Assembly: GCA_025350815.1 (NCBI GenBank)
Contig: JANXXE010000119.1
Location: forward strand, 1-54,040
Direction of reading: 5' to 3'
DNA: 54,040 nt
From: Myxococcales bacterium
Lineage (GTDB): Bacteria > Myxococcota_A > Polyangia > Fen-1088
Shown: positions 8,535 to 15,690 of the stretch, one piece after another
Layout of the letters: each line of letters begins with the position of its first letter
Position numbering within the stretch: position 1 is the stretch's first letter
Program-made: the position numbers and the translations under genes
Notes under the pieces: generated by a model
Database searches by the model: none
What the model saw: the letters and a program-made list of their open reading frames with translations, nothing else
Told to the model about the DNA's origin: nothing

Positions 8535-10702
8535 TACACAGGCGCCTCCAGAACCTCCCGCACCTTTTCGCAGATCTGTGCGGGGGTGAACGGCTTGCCG
8601 ATGAAGTGCGCGCCCGCGCGTCGCAAATCGTCCAGGGCCGGATTGTCCCCTGCGTGGCCCGACATGCTGAGCACGCGAATGGCGGGTCGTTCGGACTGGA
8701 TGGTCCTGGCCGCGGCCGGGCCGTTCATCTTGGGCATCACGGTGTCGGTCAGCAGCAGCGCTATCGCACCGTCGAATGCGCGCGCACAGGCGATGGCCTC
8801 CTCGCCGTTGTCGGCGACCAGGACGCGGTAACCGCTGTCGCGCAGGGCAGCGACCACCAGGCCGCGCACGGCATCGTCATCCTCGGCGACCAGGACGGTC
8901 TCGTGGCCCGGCGTCGGTGCGGGCGCCGCTGGGGCCGCGGGTATGTCCTGCGCCTGCCCTGTCGCCTCGGGCAGGCGGACACGGAAGGTCGTCCCCCGGC
9001 CGGGCGCGCTGTCCAGCAGGATGTGCCCGCCCGCCGCGCTGACGATGCCGTGGCAGGTCGCCAGGCCCAGGCCCGTGCCGCGACCGGGCGCCTTCGTGGT
9101 GAAGAAGGGATCGAAGACACGCGCCTGCGTCGATTCATCCATGCCCACGCCGGTATCGCGGATTGTCAACTGTACGAACGATCCTGCGGCGCTGCCCAGT
9201 CGGCGCGCCTGGTCGTCGTCCACGATGACGCTCGAAAGCCCGACGGTCACCGTGCCACCTGCCGGCAGGGCGTCCCGGGCGTTCACCACCAGATTGGCCA
9301 TGACTTGTTCGAACTGGCTGGGGTCGATGTCGACGAACATCGGTCCGCTTGTTGGTGTCAACTGCAGCGTGACGTCCTCGCCGACCAGGCGGCGCAGCAG
9401 GCGGACCATGCCTGCGACCAGATCGATTGCGTCCCGGACCTGGGGCGCGGTCGGCTGATTCTTGGCGAATGACAGCAACTGCCGGGTCAGGTCCGCGGCA
9501 CGCTCGCAAGTAGACGAGATCTCCGTCGTGCGCTCGATGCGCGGATCGCTCGCGGCAAACGATCGCTGCAGAACTTCGCTGTGCCCCATGATGACCGTCA
9601 GAAGATTGTTGAAGTCGTGCGCGATCCCGCCCGCCAATCGCCCCACCGCCTCCATTTTTTCCGCGCGCAGCAACGCGGCGTGACTGGCCTCCAGGGCCTG
9701 GGTTCGTTCGGCCACCCGACCCTCCAGCGTCACCGACAGTTGCTGGACCTCCCACAGGGTCACAAGCTGGCGCGCCATGAACAACAGGGCGATGACGATT
9801 TCCATCACCAGCAACGGCCCAGAAATCTGGCCGCGCAGGGCATCGCCGGCAAGTACGCCCAGGGCCGGAACGCAGGCCGCCAGCGCGCCGAACACAGCCG
9901 GCGTCTCGCGCGTCTTGTCGTGAACGCGCAACGGACCGCCCAGGCGCGCGCTGCCAATGACACCCGCCGCCAGGACGGTCATGCCGACGTCGACGGGGTG
10001 CCCGACGTAGTAGTCGCCCCGCAGACCCAGGATAACCCAGGCGTACTGGTAGGCGACGACGCCGCCCAACACCAGACCGAAGCAACCCAGCGTCCCGCGC
10101 AGCAACGCCGGGCGATCAGCGCCGACGTACAGGATCATTCCCAGCGCGCCCGTCATGGCCAGCAGCGGCCACACGAAGCACATCTTCTCGATCGACGACA
10201 GGTGCGACGCTGCCACGCTGTCGCCGATGCTGATCAGCCAGAAGATGCAGAAGCACGACAGCGAGAAAATCGCGGCGTCCAGCGCCGTGCGCACGCGCTG
10301 CCGAGCGGTGCGCGGCCCCTGCGACCAGGAGATCAATCCCGCCAGGATGAGAGGCATCATCAGCGCGACCAGCGCGTCGCTGAGATTGGGGCTGGCGGGT
10401 GGCGGCCGTCCGGTGGCGAACGCCAGCAGTGGCGGGACCTGGTAAAGACTTTGCAGTGCCGCGGCCACTGCCAGCAGCCGCCAGCCGCGTCCGGTGGCGG
10501 GTTCGCGTCGCGCCCGTCCGACGAAGACGACGCCCGCCAGCGCCCAGGCGACCACGTTGGCGGCGTTGACCAGTGCCGTGCGCACGGTCTCGCCCGTGGG
10601 CAGGTACAACGATCCCACCGCCGTCCCAACGGCCAGCACCAGCATCGCGACGACGGCGGCATCGCCCGGTCGTCGTGGTGTTGTCAGGCTGCGTCCCTGC
10701 AT
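8534..10702 (-). CDS. Membrane-bound hybrid sensor histidine kinase with receiver domain
   Basis: 722 residues. About eight hydrophobic segments occupy residues 15-310 and form a membrane sensor without a recognisable periplasmic domain. A short coiled coil (about 318-350) leads into the HisKA domain with the phospho-acceptor His362 in GGIAHDFNNLL. The ATPase domain has an N-box (LVVNARDAL near 472), a G1 box (DTGVGMD near 516) and a G2 box (GRGTGLGLA near 540). After a Pro/Ala linker the C-terminus is a receiver domain (about 602-720) with phospho-acceptor Asp653 in LLTDTVMPKMNG and the conserved Lys703. It is therefore a hybrid kinase that passes phosphate to its own receiver. No partner histidine phosphotransferase or output regulator is encoded next to it. 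The signal is unknown. Confidence 0.9.
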   Translation of the reverse strand: MQGRSLTTPRRPGDAAVVAMLVLAVGTAVGSLYLPTGETVRTALVNAANVVAWALAGVVFVGRARREPATGRGWRLLAVAAALQSLYQVPPLLAFATGRPPPASPNLSDALVALMMPLILAGLISWSQGPRTARQRVRTALDAAIFSLSCFCIFWLISIGDSVAASHLSSIEKMCFVWPLLAMTGALGMILYVGADRPALLRGTLGCFGLVLGGVVAYQYAWVILGLRGDYYVGHPVDVGMTVLAAGVIGSARLGGPLRVHDKTRETPAVFGALAACVPALGVLAGDALRGQISGPLLVMEIVIALLFMARQLVTLWEVQQLSVTLEGRVAERTQALEASHAALLRAEKMEAVGRLAGGIAHDFNNLLTVIMGHSEVLQRSFAASDPRIERTTEISSTCERAADLTRQLLSFAKNQPTAPQVRDAIDLVAGMVRLLRRLVGEDVTLQLTPTSGPMFVDIDPSQFEQVMANLVVNARDALPAGGTVTVGLSSVIVDDDQARRLGSAAGSFVQLTIRDTGVGMDESTQARVFDPFFTTKAPGRGTGLGLATCHGIVSAAGGHILLDSAPGRGTTFRVRLPEATGQAQDIPAAPAAPAPTPGHETVLVAEDDDAVRGLVVAALRDSGYRVLVADNGEEAIACARAFDGAIALLLTDTVMPKMNGPAAARTIQSERPAIRVLSMSGHAGDNPALDDLRRAGAHFIGKPFTPAQICEKVREVLEAPV

Positions 10703-10712
10703 TCGGCCCCCG

Positions 10713-10731
10713 GCCCGTTTTACTGCCGGGC
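10713..10731 (-). terminator. Small hairpin between the 76-aa gene and the kinase gene
   Basis: GCCCG/CGGGC (10713-10717 with 10727-10731) forms a 5-bp GC stem with a 9-nt loop. It sits between two minus-strand genes. It is weak, and could slow rather than stop transcription into the kinase gene. Confidence 0.25.
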
Positions 10732-10738
10732 GTTTGGT

Positions 10739-10969
10739 CTAGCGGTCTGCTTCCTTGCTGCCGACCACCGTCAGATTTAGACCTATCTGGATCGACAGCG
10801 GTTTGCCGTCGACCGTGATGGTGACCTTGCCGTTGTGGTACCAACCGAACGAGCCGGTGCTGAACTCGCGCTTGTCCGCGATCAGTTCCTGGCCGTTTAT
10901 CGTCAGTTTGACCGCCTCGGCCTTGTCGAGAAATTGCGTCTTGGAAATGGGACAGGGGGATTTCGCCAT
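10739..10969 (-). CDS. Small conserved-looking hypothetical protein, 76 aa
   Basis: A 76-residue protein with beta-strand character and no signal peptide, starting MAKSPCPISKTQFLDKA. It has a compact pattern of alternating strands (KLTINGQEL, KVTITVDGKPL, SIQIGLNLTVVGS) and a central FSTGSFGWYHNGK turn. The function is not known. A GTG start at 10999 overlaps the preceding stop as GTGA and would add ten residues, so translation may be coupled to the upstream lipoprotein gene; the ATG at 10969 gives the more natural N-terminus. No helix-turn-helix or catalytic motif is visible. Confidence 0.65.
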   Translation of the reverse strand: MAKSPCPISKTQFLDKAEAVKLTINGQELIADKREFSTGSFGWYHNGKVTITVDGKPLSIQIGLNLTVVGSKEADR

Positions 10970-10995
10970 CGCGGCAGCATAGTCCAATCGGCGGT

Positions 10996-11562
10996 TCACG
11001 GGGTGCCGGCCGACGCCAGGCGCAGCTTGGTCACCAGATCGTTGCCGACCAGGAAGACGGGCGACAGCGGGTGGCGTCCATCGTCCAGCCGATTCGCCTC
11101 GGCCTCGGCCACGCGAACACCGTCGTCGGTCAACAGAAAGATGCGCACCCAGCCTTCTTTGGGCCAGCGGAAATCATCCGTCGGGGTCGTCAGGCCCTTG
11201 GCCTTTGTGGCCAACTCACACAGGCGCGCGGCGCCGGCACGCACGCGCGCGTGTCCGCCATCAGCAATGACGCCCACGCCCCCAGGCAGCGCCAGACGGG
11301 CACTGCCGTCGACCAGGGCGACCAGCGTGGCCGGGCCCTCGGGGGCGCCCAGTTCCACCATGACGCCCCACATGCCCGACTGCGACGTCACATGAAACCG
11401 GGCGGCCGAGCCGCGCAGGATATCCTCCCGCAGTCCTTGCCGCACGCCCGCATCGGGATGGGTCGGCGCGCCGGAGGTGGTCTTGTGACAGCCCAAAAGG
11501 CCGATGATGAGGCAGACAGCTCTCGCGGCGGCGGCAGGGGCGCCACCGCCCGGGGCCTTCAC
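10996..11562 (-). CDS. Hypothetical lipoprotein, 188 aa
   Basis: 188 residues. A hydrophobic signal segment ends in LIIGLLGCHK with a good lipobox (LLGC), so it is a lipoprotein anchored after export. The mature part is alpha/beta with no motif I recognise. It contains a repeated Gly-Val-Ala pattern (LPGGVGVIADGGHARVRAG) around residues 95-110 and a FLLTDDGVRVAEAEA strand-helix near 145. It lies between the ZU5-like lipoprotein gene and the 76-aa gene, all on the minus strand, with an 8-nt or smaller gap on each side, so the three are likely co-transcribed. Function unknown. Confidence 0.65.
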   Translation of the reverse strand: MKAPGGGAPAAAARAVCLIIGLLGCHKTTSGAPTHPDAGVRQGLREDILRGSAARFHVTSQSGMWGVMVELGAPEGPATLVALVDGSARLALPGGVGVIADGGHARVRAGAARLCELATKAKGLTTPTDDFRWPKEGWVRIFLLTDDGVRVAEAEANRLDDGRHPLSPVFLVGNDLVTKLRLASAGTP

Positions 11563-11569
11563 ACCAACC

Positions 11570-12436
11570 TCAAAGGCCGGTGCATCGGTAGGCCAGTTTT
11601 CCGTTGGCCGTCACGGCGTACTCGTTGAGGCCGACCAGCGTTCCCACGGCCACCGACGGCGGATCGAAGCTGAAATTCATCAGCTGCTTGTCGTCCGCGG
11701 TCTTCAGATACAGCGCGTTTTCACTGACCAGCGCCGGCAGGTTGGTCTGGGTCGTGGCGTCCACCCAGGTGGCATCGGCGCCGTACATCGTCTTGCGCGT
11801 CACCTCGAACGACAGTTCGGGGCGCGTCCCGGCCGCGCAGTGCCACTTGCGGAACACCTGCGGCCACAAGGCGTTGGGTTTGATGCGCCTGGCGACAACG
11901 AAGAAACTGAGGTGGTTGACCGTCATTTGTATGCTGGTCAGTTGTGCCGCCGCCCCGGGCAGCGGGGTCCAGTCGCCTGTCGGCGATGACGTCAACAACG
12001 TGGTCGATTCGATGGTGCCCGCAGTGTGGGCGAAGGCCAACGTAACCGGCTTGACGAAAATTTGGCCGTGCGGCTCGACCGCGTAGACGGGCGAAACAGG
12101 GCCGTATTCGGCCGTCAGGGCCGGATAGCCCGTCGTGACGGTCTTGATCGAAAAGGTCACGTCCGCAGTCAGCGCGCCGGCCGGCACGGTCATCTGCACG
12201 CCCGCGGCCGTTAAGTCGCCACCCGCCGCGCCGATGGTCCCGGTACCGCCCGCTGGGGCAGTCTCGGCTACGCGATCCGCGGGGGCGCCGTCCTGGCCCT
12301 GGGCGCCGCCGCCGTCCGGCACGACCGCGACACCGTCCACGCCGCCGTCACTGTTGACCGTCGGTGCAGCGGACGATCCGCAGGCAGCCAAAACCAGGGC
12401 GAACAGCCTCAGATTGAACGACACCCGTTCCAGCAT
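11570..12436 (-). CDS. Lipoprotein with ZU5-like domain
   Basis: About 288 residues starting at ATG 12436. The signal peptide ends in LVLAACGSS, a clear lipobox, so the protein is lipid-anchored. A low-complexity Asp/Gly/Ala linker follows. Residues about 65-175 look like a ZU5 domain: GGDLTAAGVQMTVPAGAL followed by VTFSIKTV. These domains bind partners in extracellular or cytoskeletal proteins. The C-terminal 100 residues carry two cysteines (about 200 and the last Cys near the end) and resemble no family I know. The longer open frame to 12505 adds basic residues that are unlikely in a signal peptide. Confidence 0.65.
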   Translation of the reverse strand: MLERVSFNLRLFALVLAACGSSAAPTVNSDGGVDGVAVVPDGGGAQGQDGAPADRVAETAPAGGTGTIGAAGGDLTAAGVQMTVPAGALTADVTFSIKTVTTGYPALTAEYGPVSPVYAVEPHGQIFVKPVTLAFAHTAGTIESTTLLTSSPTGDWTPLPGAAAQLTSIQMTVNHLSFFVVARRIKPNALWPQVFRKWHCAAGTRPELSFEVTRKTMYGADATWVDATTQTNLPALVSENALYLKTADDKQLMNFSFDPPSVAVGTLVGLNEYAVTANGKLAYRCTGL

Positions 12437-12553
12437 GGCCTGGAATGTGGCACGACGCAGGGCGGCCGTCCATCGGTGCGGCGAACGCATGGCGCCCGGT
12501 GCCAACGCTGTTTTACCCGAAATGTTGTAGGCAGGTGTAACATCCGCGCCGCC

Positions 12554-14194
12554 ATGTCTCGCCCGCCGGAGGTCAGCGTTCGGGCTGCCGATTCCGCCGA
12601 AAGGCGACTACCGCTCAGGCCATGCACCACCATCGGCCGGGCGGAGGACAGCGACATCTATTTTCCCGACCAGCTGCTGTCGCGCCGGCACGCCGAGATT
12701 CAGGTGCGCGCGGCCGGCTCGTTCGTTATTGATCTGGGCAGCACGAACGGCACGTTCTTGAACGGGACGCGCGTCGTAAAAGAGGCATTGCTGCACGACA
12801 ACGACCTTGTGACCCTGGGTGAAAATCGCATCGTCTTTCACGAAAGGTCGCTGGCGACCGACGATTCCGGTCTGCGCCTGTCAGAGGTCCGACCGCTGGT
12901 TCTGAACGATCTGTCAGCCCGGTCGACGCGCAAGACCATTGCCGTCGCCGACATGGTCAACGAGAACCGGTCACTGGGGATCCTGGCGCAGGTCACGACG
13001 TCGCTGCTGGTTCAAAAGACCGTCCCTGATCTGCTGTCGAACATCCTTGAGCTGGTGTTCGAGAATCTGCCGGCCGAGCGCGGGGCGATCCTGTTGCTGG
13101 AGGGAGAGCCCGCGGTGCCCGTGATCAAGGCGGCCCGCACGCGCCCTGGATCCGAGCCCATCGCGCTGGTCAGCAGTTCCATCAGCCGGCGCGTGATCGA
13201 AAATCGGGTGGCCCTGCTGTTGCGGGATGTTCACGAGGACAAGCTGCTGCGCGGGCAGCCCAGCATCATTTCCGAGGCCATTCGTTCCGCGGCTTGCGCG
13301 CCGTTGTGGCTGTCGGCCGGCCCCGGCCAGCCCGACAAGGTGTTGGGCCTGGTCTACTTCGACAGCCGGTCCGAGGAACGTCCCTTCGACGAGACGGATC
13401 TGCAGATCCTGACCGTGGTGGCGAACATCGCCGCCACAAAACTGGAAAGCGCGCGCCTGCTGGAAGACAACCTCGACAAGCGTCTACTTGAAGAAGACAT
13501 GCGGGCGGCGGCCAAGATCCAGGCGCGCCTTTTGCCGCATATCGCCCCGCTGGTGCCCGGTTACGACGTCGCGGGAACGACGCGTTCCTGCCGCAGCGTG
13601 GGTGGCGATTACTATGACTTTGCCCTGGAGAATGATCGCCTACACCTGGCGCTGGGGGACGTTTCGGGTAAGGGTCTGGGCGCGGCGATGTTGATGGTTG
13701 CCTTGCGCGCCACTGTGCGCGCGCACTGGCGCACCGGGCGCCTGTCCGAGGCGACGGGTCACATGAACGCGACCTTCCACGAAAACGTGCCGGACGATCA
13801 GTACGCCACGCTGTTTTTGGCGCGGCTGGACCCGCGCGAGGGGCGTCTGACCTACGTCAACGCCGGGCACAACCGCCCGCTGCTGGTGCGCGGTGGCGAG
13901 ATTCACGAGGTGCTCAGTGACGCCGGAATGATCTTGGGTGCCTTCGAGCATGTCGCGTACGACGAAAGCGTCATCGGAATCGAGCCCGGTGACGTGCTGT
14001 TGATCTTTTCCGACGGGGTCAGCGAGACCTGGCCCGACCCCGACATCGCGGATCGCAAGCTTATCCAGATCGTGCGCGAGCACCGCCGCCATGGCGCGGA
14101 CGCCATTCAGGCGGCCATCTTCGAGGAATTGAATCGCCAGTCCGGTTCGCGGCCGGGCGATGATCGCACCATCGTGGTGGTGCGGCGGAAATAG
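12554..14194 (+). CDS. FHA-GAF-PP2C (SpoIIE/RsbU-type) phosphatase
   Basis: 546 residues. Domains in order: an FHA domain (about 20-95) with IGRAEDSD, SRRH and STNGTFLNG, which binds phosphothreonine; a GAF domain (about 145-310) with strand pattern RGAILLLEG and LGLVYFDS; a helical linker; and a PP2C-type serine phosphatase (about 335-545) with metal-binding GGDYYDF, GDVSGKG, NAGHNRP and FSDGVSE. This is the architecture of RsbU-like phosphatases controlled by phosphorylated partners and small molecules. The next gene is a Ser/Thr kinase starting 17 nt downstream, so the FHA domain may recognise a target of that kinase. ATG 12554 places FHA at the N-terminus; the open frame to 12476 is only antisense to the lipoprotein gene. 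Confidence 0.9.
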   Translation: MSRPPEVSVRAADSAERRLPLRPCTTIGRAEDSDIYFPDQLLSRRHAEIQVRAAGSFVIDLGSTNGTFLNGTRVVKEALLHDNDLVTLGENRIVFHERSLATDDSGLRLSEVRPLVLNDLSARSTRKTIAVADMVNENRSLGILAQVTTSLLVQKTVPDLLSNILELVFENLPAERGAILLLEGEPAVPVIKAARTRPGSEPIALVSSSISRRVIENRVALLLRDVHEDKLLRGQPSIISEAIRSAACAPLWLSAGPGQPDKVLGLVYFDSRSEERPFDETDLQILTVVANIAATKLESARLLEDNLDKRLLEEDMRAAAKIQARLLPHIAPLVPGYDVAGTTRSCRSVGGDYYDFALENDRLHLALGDVSGKGLGAAMLMVALRATVRAHWRTGRLSEATGHMNATFHENVPDDQYATLFLARLDPREGRLTYVNAGHNRPLLVRGGEIHEVLSDAGMILGAFEHVAYDESVIGIEPGDVLLIFSDGVSETWPDPDIADRKLIQIVREHRRHGADAIQAAIFEELNRQSGSRPGDDRTIVVVRRK

Positions 14195-14210
14195 CATCGA
14201 CGGGGTCAGG

Positions 14211-15677
14211 GTGTACGGCAGGACAATAGGGAACTACCAGGTCACTACGCTGCTGGGCGAAGGCGGCATGGGCAGCGTGTACCTGGCCCACCACCCGGCG
14301 ATCGAGCGCAAGTCCGCGATTAAAGTTCTGCACCCGAAGCACGCGCATGATCCGCAGGTGGTCAGGCGCTTTTTGGCCGAGGCGCGCGCCTCGAACGCCA
14401 TCCGCCATCCCAACATCGTGGACATCTATGACTGCGGCACGCTGCCCGACGGCGCGCCGTACATCATCATGGAGTACCTTGAGGGCGAGACCCTGGCCTC
14501 GCGCCTTCTGTGGACGCGGTTGACGATGTTGCAGGCGCTGGATTTTGGGATTCAGGCCGCATCGGCCCTGGCCGCCGCGCACGCCAAGGAAATCGTGCAC
14601 CGGGATCTGAAGCCAGAGAACATCTTCCTGATTTCCGATCCGCGCGTGCCCCGGCGGGAACAGGTCAAGGTGCTGGATTTTGGCATCGCCAAACTGCAAA
14701 GCAAGCTGCAGGAGCCGCCCCAGCGCACGCGCGACGGGGTGTTGCTGGGCACGCCGCTGTACATGTCGCCCGAGCAGTGCCTGGGCCAGTCCGACGTGGA
14801 CGCCCGCAGCGACGTCTACTCGCTGGGGGTGATCATCTACGAGATGCTGACGGGCCGGCCGCCCTTCATCGCCGAAACGGTGGGCGCCGCCATCAACATG
14901 CATATCAACGCCGCCCCCCAGCCCCTGCGCGCGCTGAACGCGCAGGTTTCGGCGCCGCTGGAGGCGGCTGTCTTGCGGGCGCTCGGCAAAGAGCCGGCCA
15001 CGCGCCATGCGACGATGGACGAATTCTTGGTCGATTTGGAGGCGGCGTTCTCGATGGCCAACACGGGCGCGTCCGCCGGTGATGGTGTTCCACCGGTTGG
15101 TGCCCCGCGCGGCACCGGTGAAAAGCTGCGGCGTCCGTTGTCAGCCCTCACGACTGTCGCCGGGGGCCAGGTGGGGAAGGCAACGCACCGGAAGGCGCCG
15201 ACGCGGCGGTGGGTGCTGGTGGTGGCCACGTGCGAATTGGCCGTGGCTGTGGTGATCCTGGTCTTGGCCCGCCACTGGCGCACCGAGCCCGCGTCGACAG
15301 TCCCCGTCCCGTCCCCCTACCCGCGGCAACCGGTCCCTGTGTTTTCGAGCCCGGCCCCGGCGCGGGGGCTGACGGTCGAGATGCAACTCGACAGCGAGCC
15401 GCCCGGGGCCACGGTGACGGTATCGGGGGCCCTCGCGGGTACCACACCGATGGTCCTGCGCGCCAAGGCCTCTGACGAGCCAATGGAACTGGTTTTCGCC
15501 CTCGACGGCCACCGGCGCGAGATCGTGAAGGTCATACCTGCGCCCGGCCTGAAGGTGCGCGCGAAGCTGCGAAAGCTGTCGCCGCGGCGTACCAGCGCGG
15601 AAACCGCCGGACCCGAGCCAGACCTGGCGCCCCAGTTGCCGGCCCCCGTAGTCGACGACATCAAGTCCGAGCGCTGA
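14211..15677 (+). CDS. Ser/Thr protein kinase with membrane segment and PEGA-like tail
   Basis: 488 residues from GTG 14211, preceded by GGGGTCAGG. The Hanks-type kinase domain spans about 9-280: G-loop GEGGMGSVYLA, catalytic Lys38 (SAIKVL), HRDLKPEN near 131, DFG at 157-159, and SPEQ near 186. A Pro/Ala-rich linker precedes one membrane segment at about 333-353. The extracytoplasmic part includes a PEGA-like domain (about 388-450; SEPPGATVTVSG, GTTPMVL), a fold that binds peptidoglycan or surface partners in kinases. All catalytic residues are present. It follows the phosphatase by 16 nt and is followed by the PEGA-bearing receptor, which supports a joint signalling role (inference). Confidence 0.88.
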   Translation: MYGRTIGNYQVTTLLGEGGMGSVYLAHHPAIERKSAIKVLHPKHAHDPQVVRRFLAEARASNAIRHPNIVDIYDCGTLPDGAPYIIMEYLEGETLASRLLWTRLTMLQALDFGIQAASALAAAHAKEIVHRDLKPENIFLISDPRVPRREQVKVLDFGIAKLQSKLQEPPQRTRDGVLLGTPLYMSPEQCLGQSDVDARSDVYSLGVIIYEMLTGRPPFIAETVGAAINMHINAAPQPLRALNAQVSAPLEAAVLRALGKEPATRHATMDEFLVDLEAAFSMANTGASAGDGVPPVGAPRGTGEKLRRPLSALTTVAGGQVGKATHRKAPTRRWVLVVATCELAVAVVILVLARHWRTEPASTVPVPSPYPRQPVPVFSSPAPARGLTVEMQLDSEPPGATVTVSGALAGTTPMVLRAKASDEPMELVFALDGHRREIVKVIPAPGLKVRAKLRKLSPRRTSAETAGPEPDLAPQLPAPVVDDIKSER

Positions 15678-15690
15678 TACTCTTCGCCGA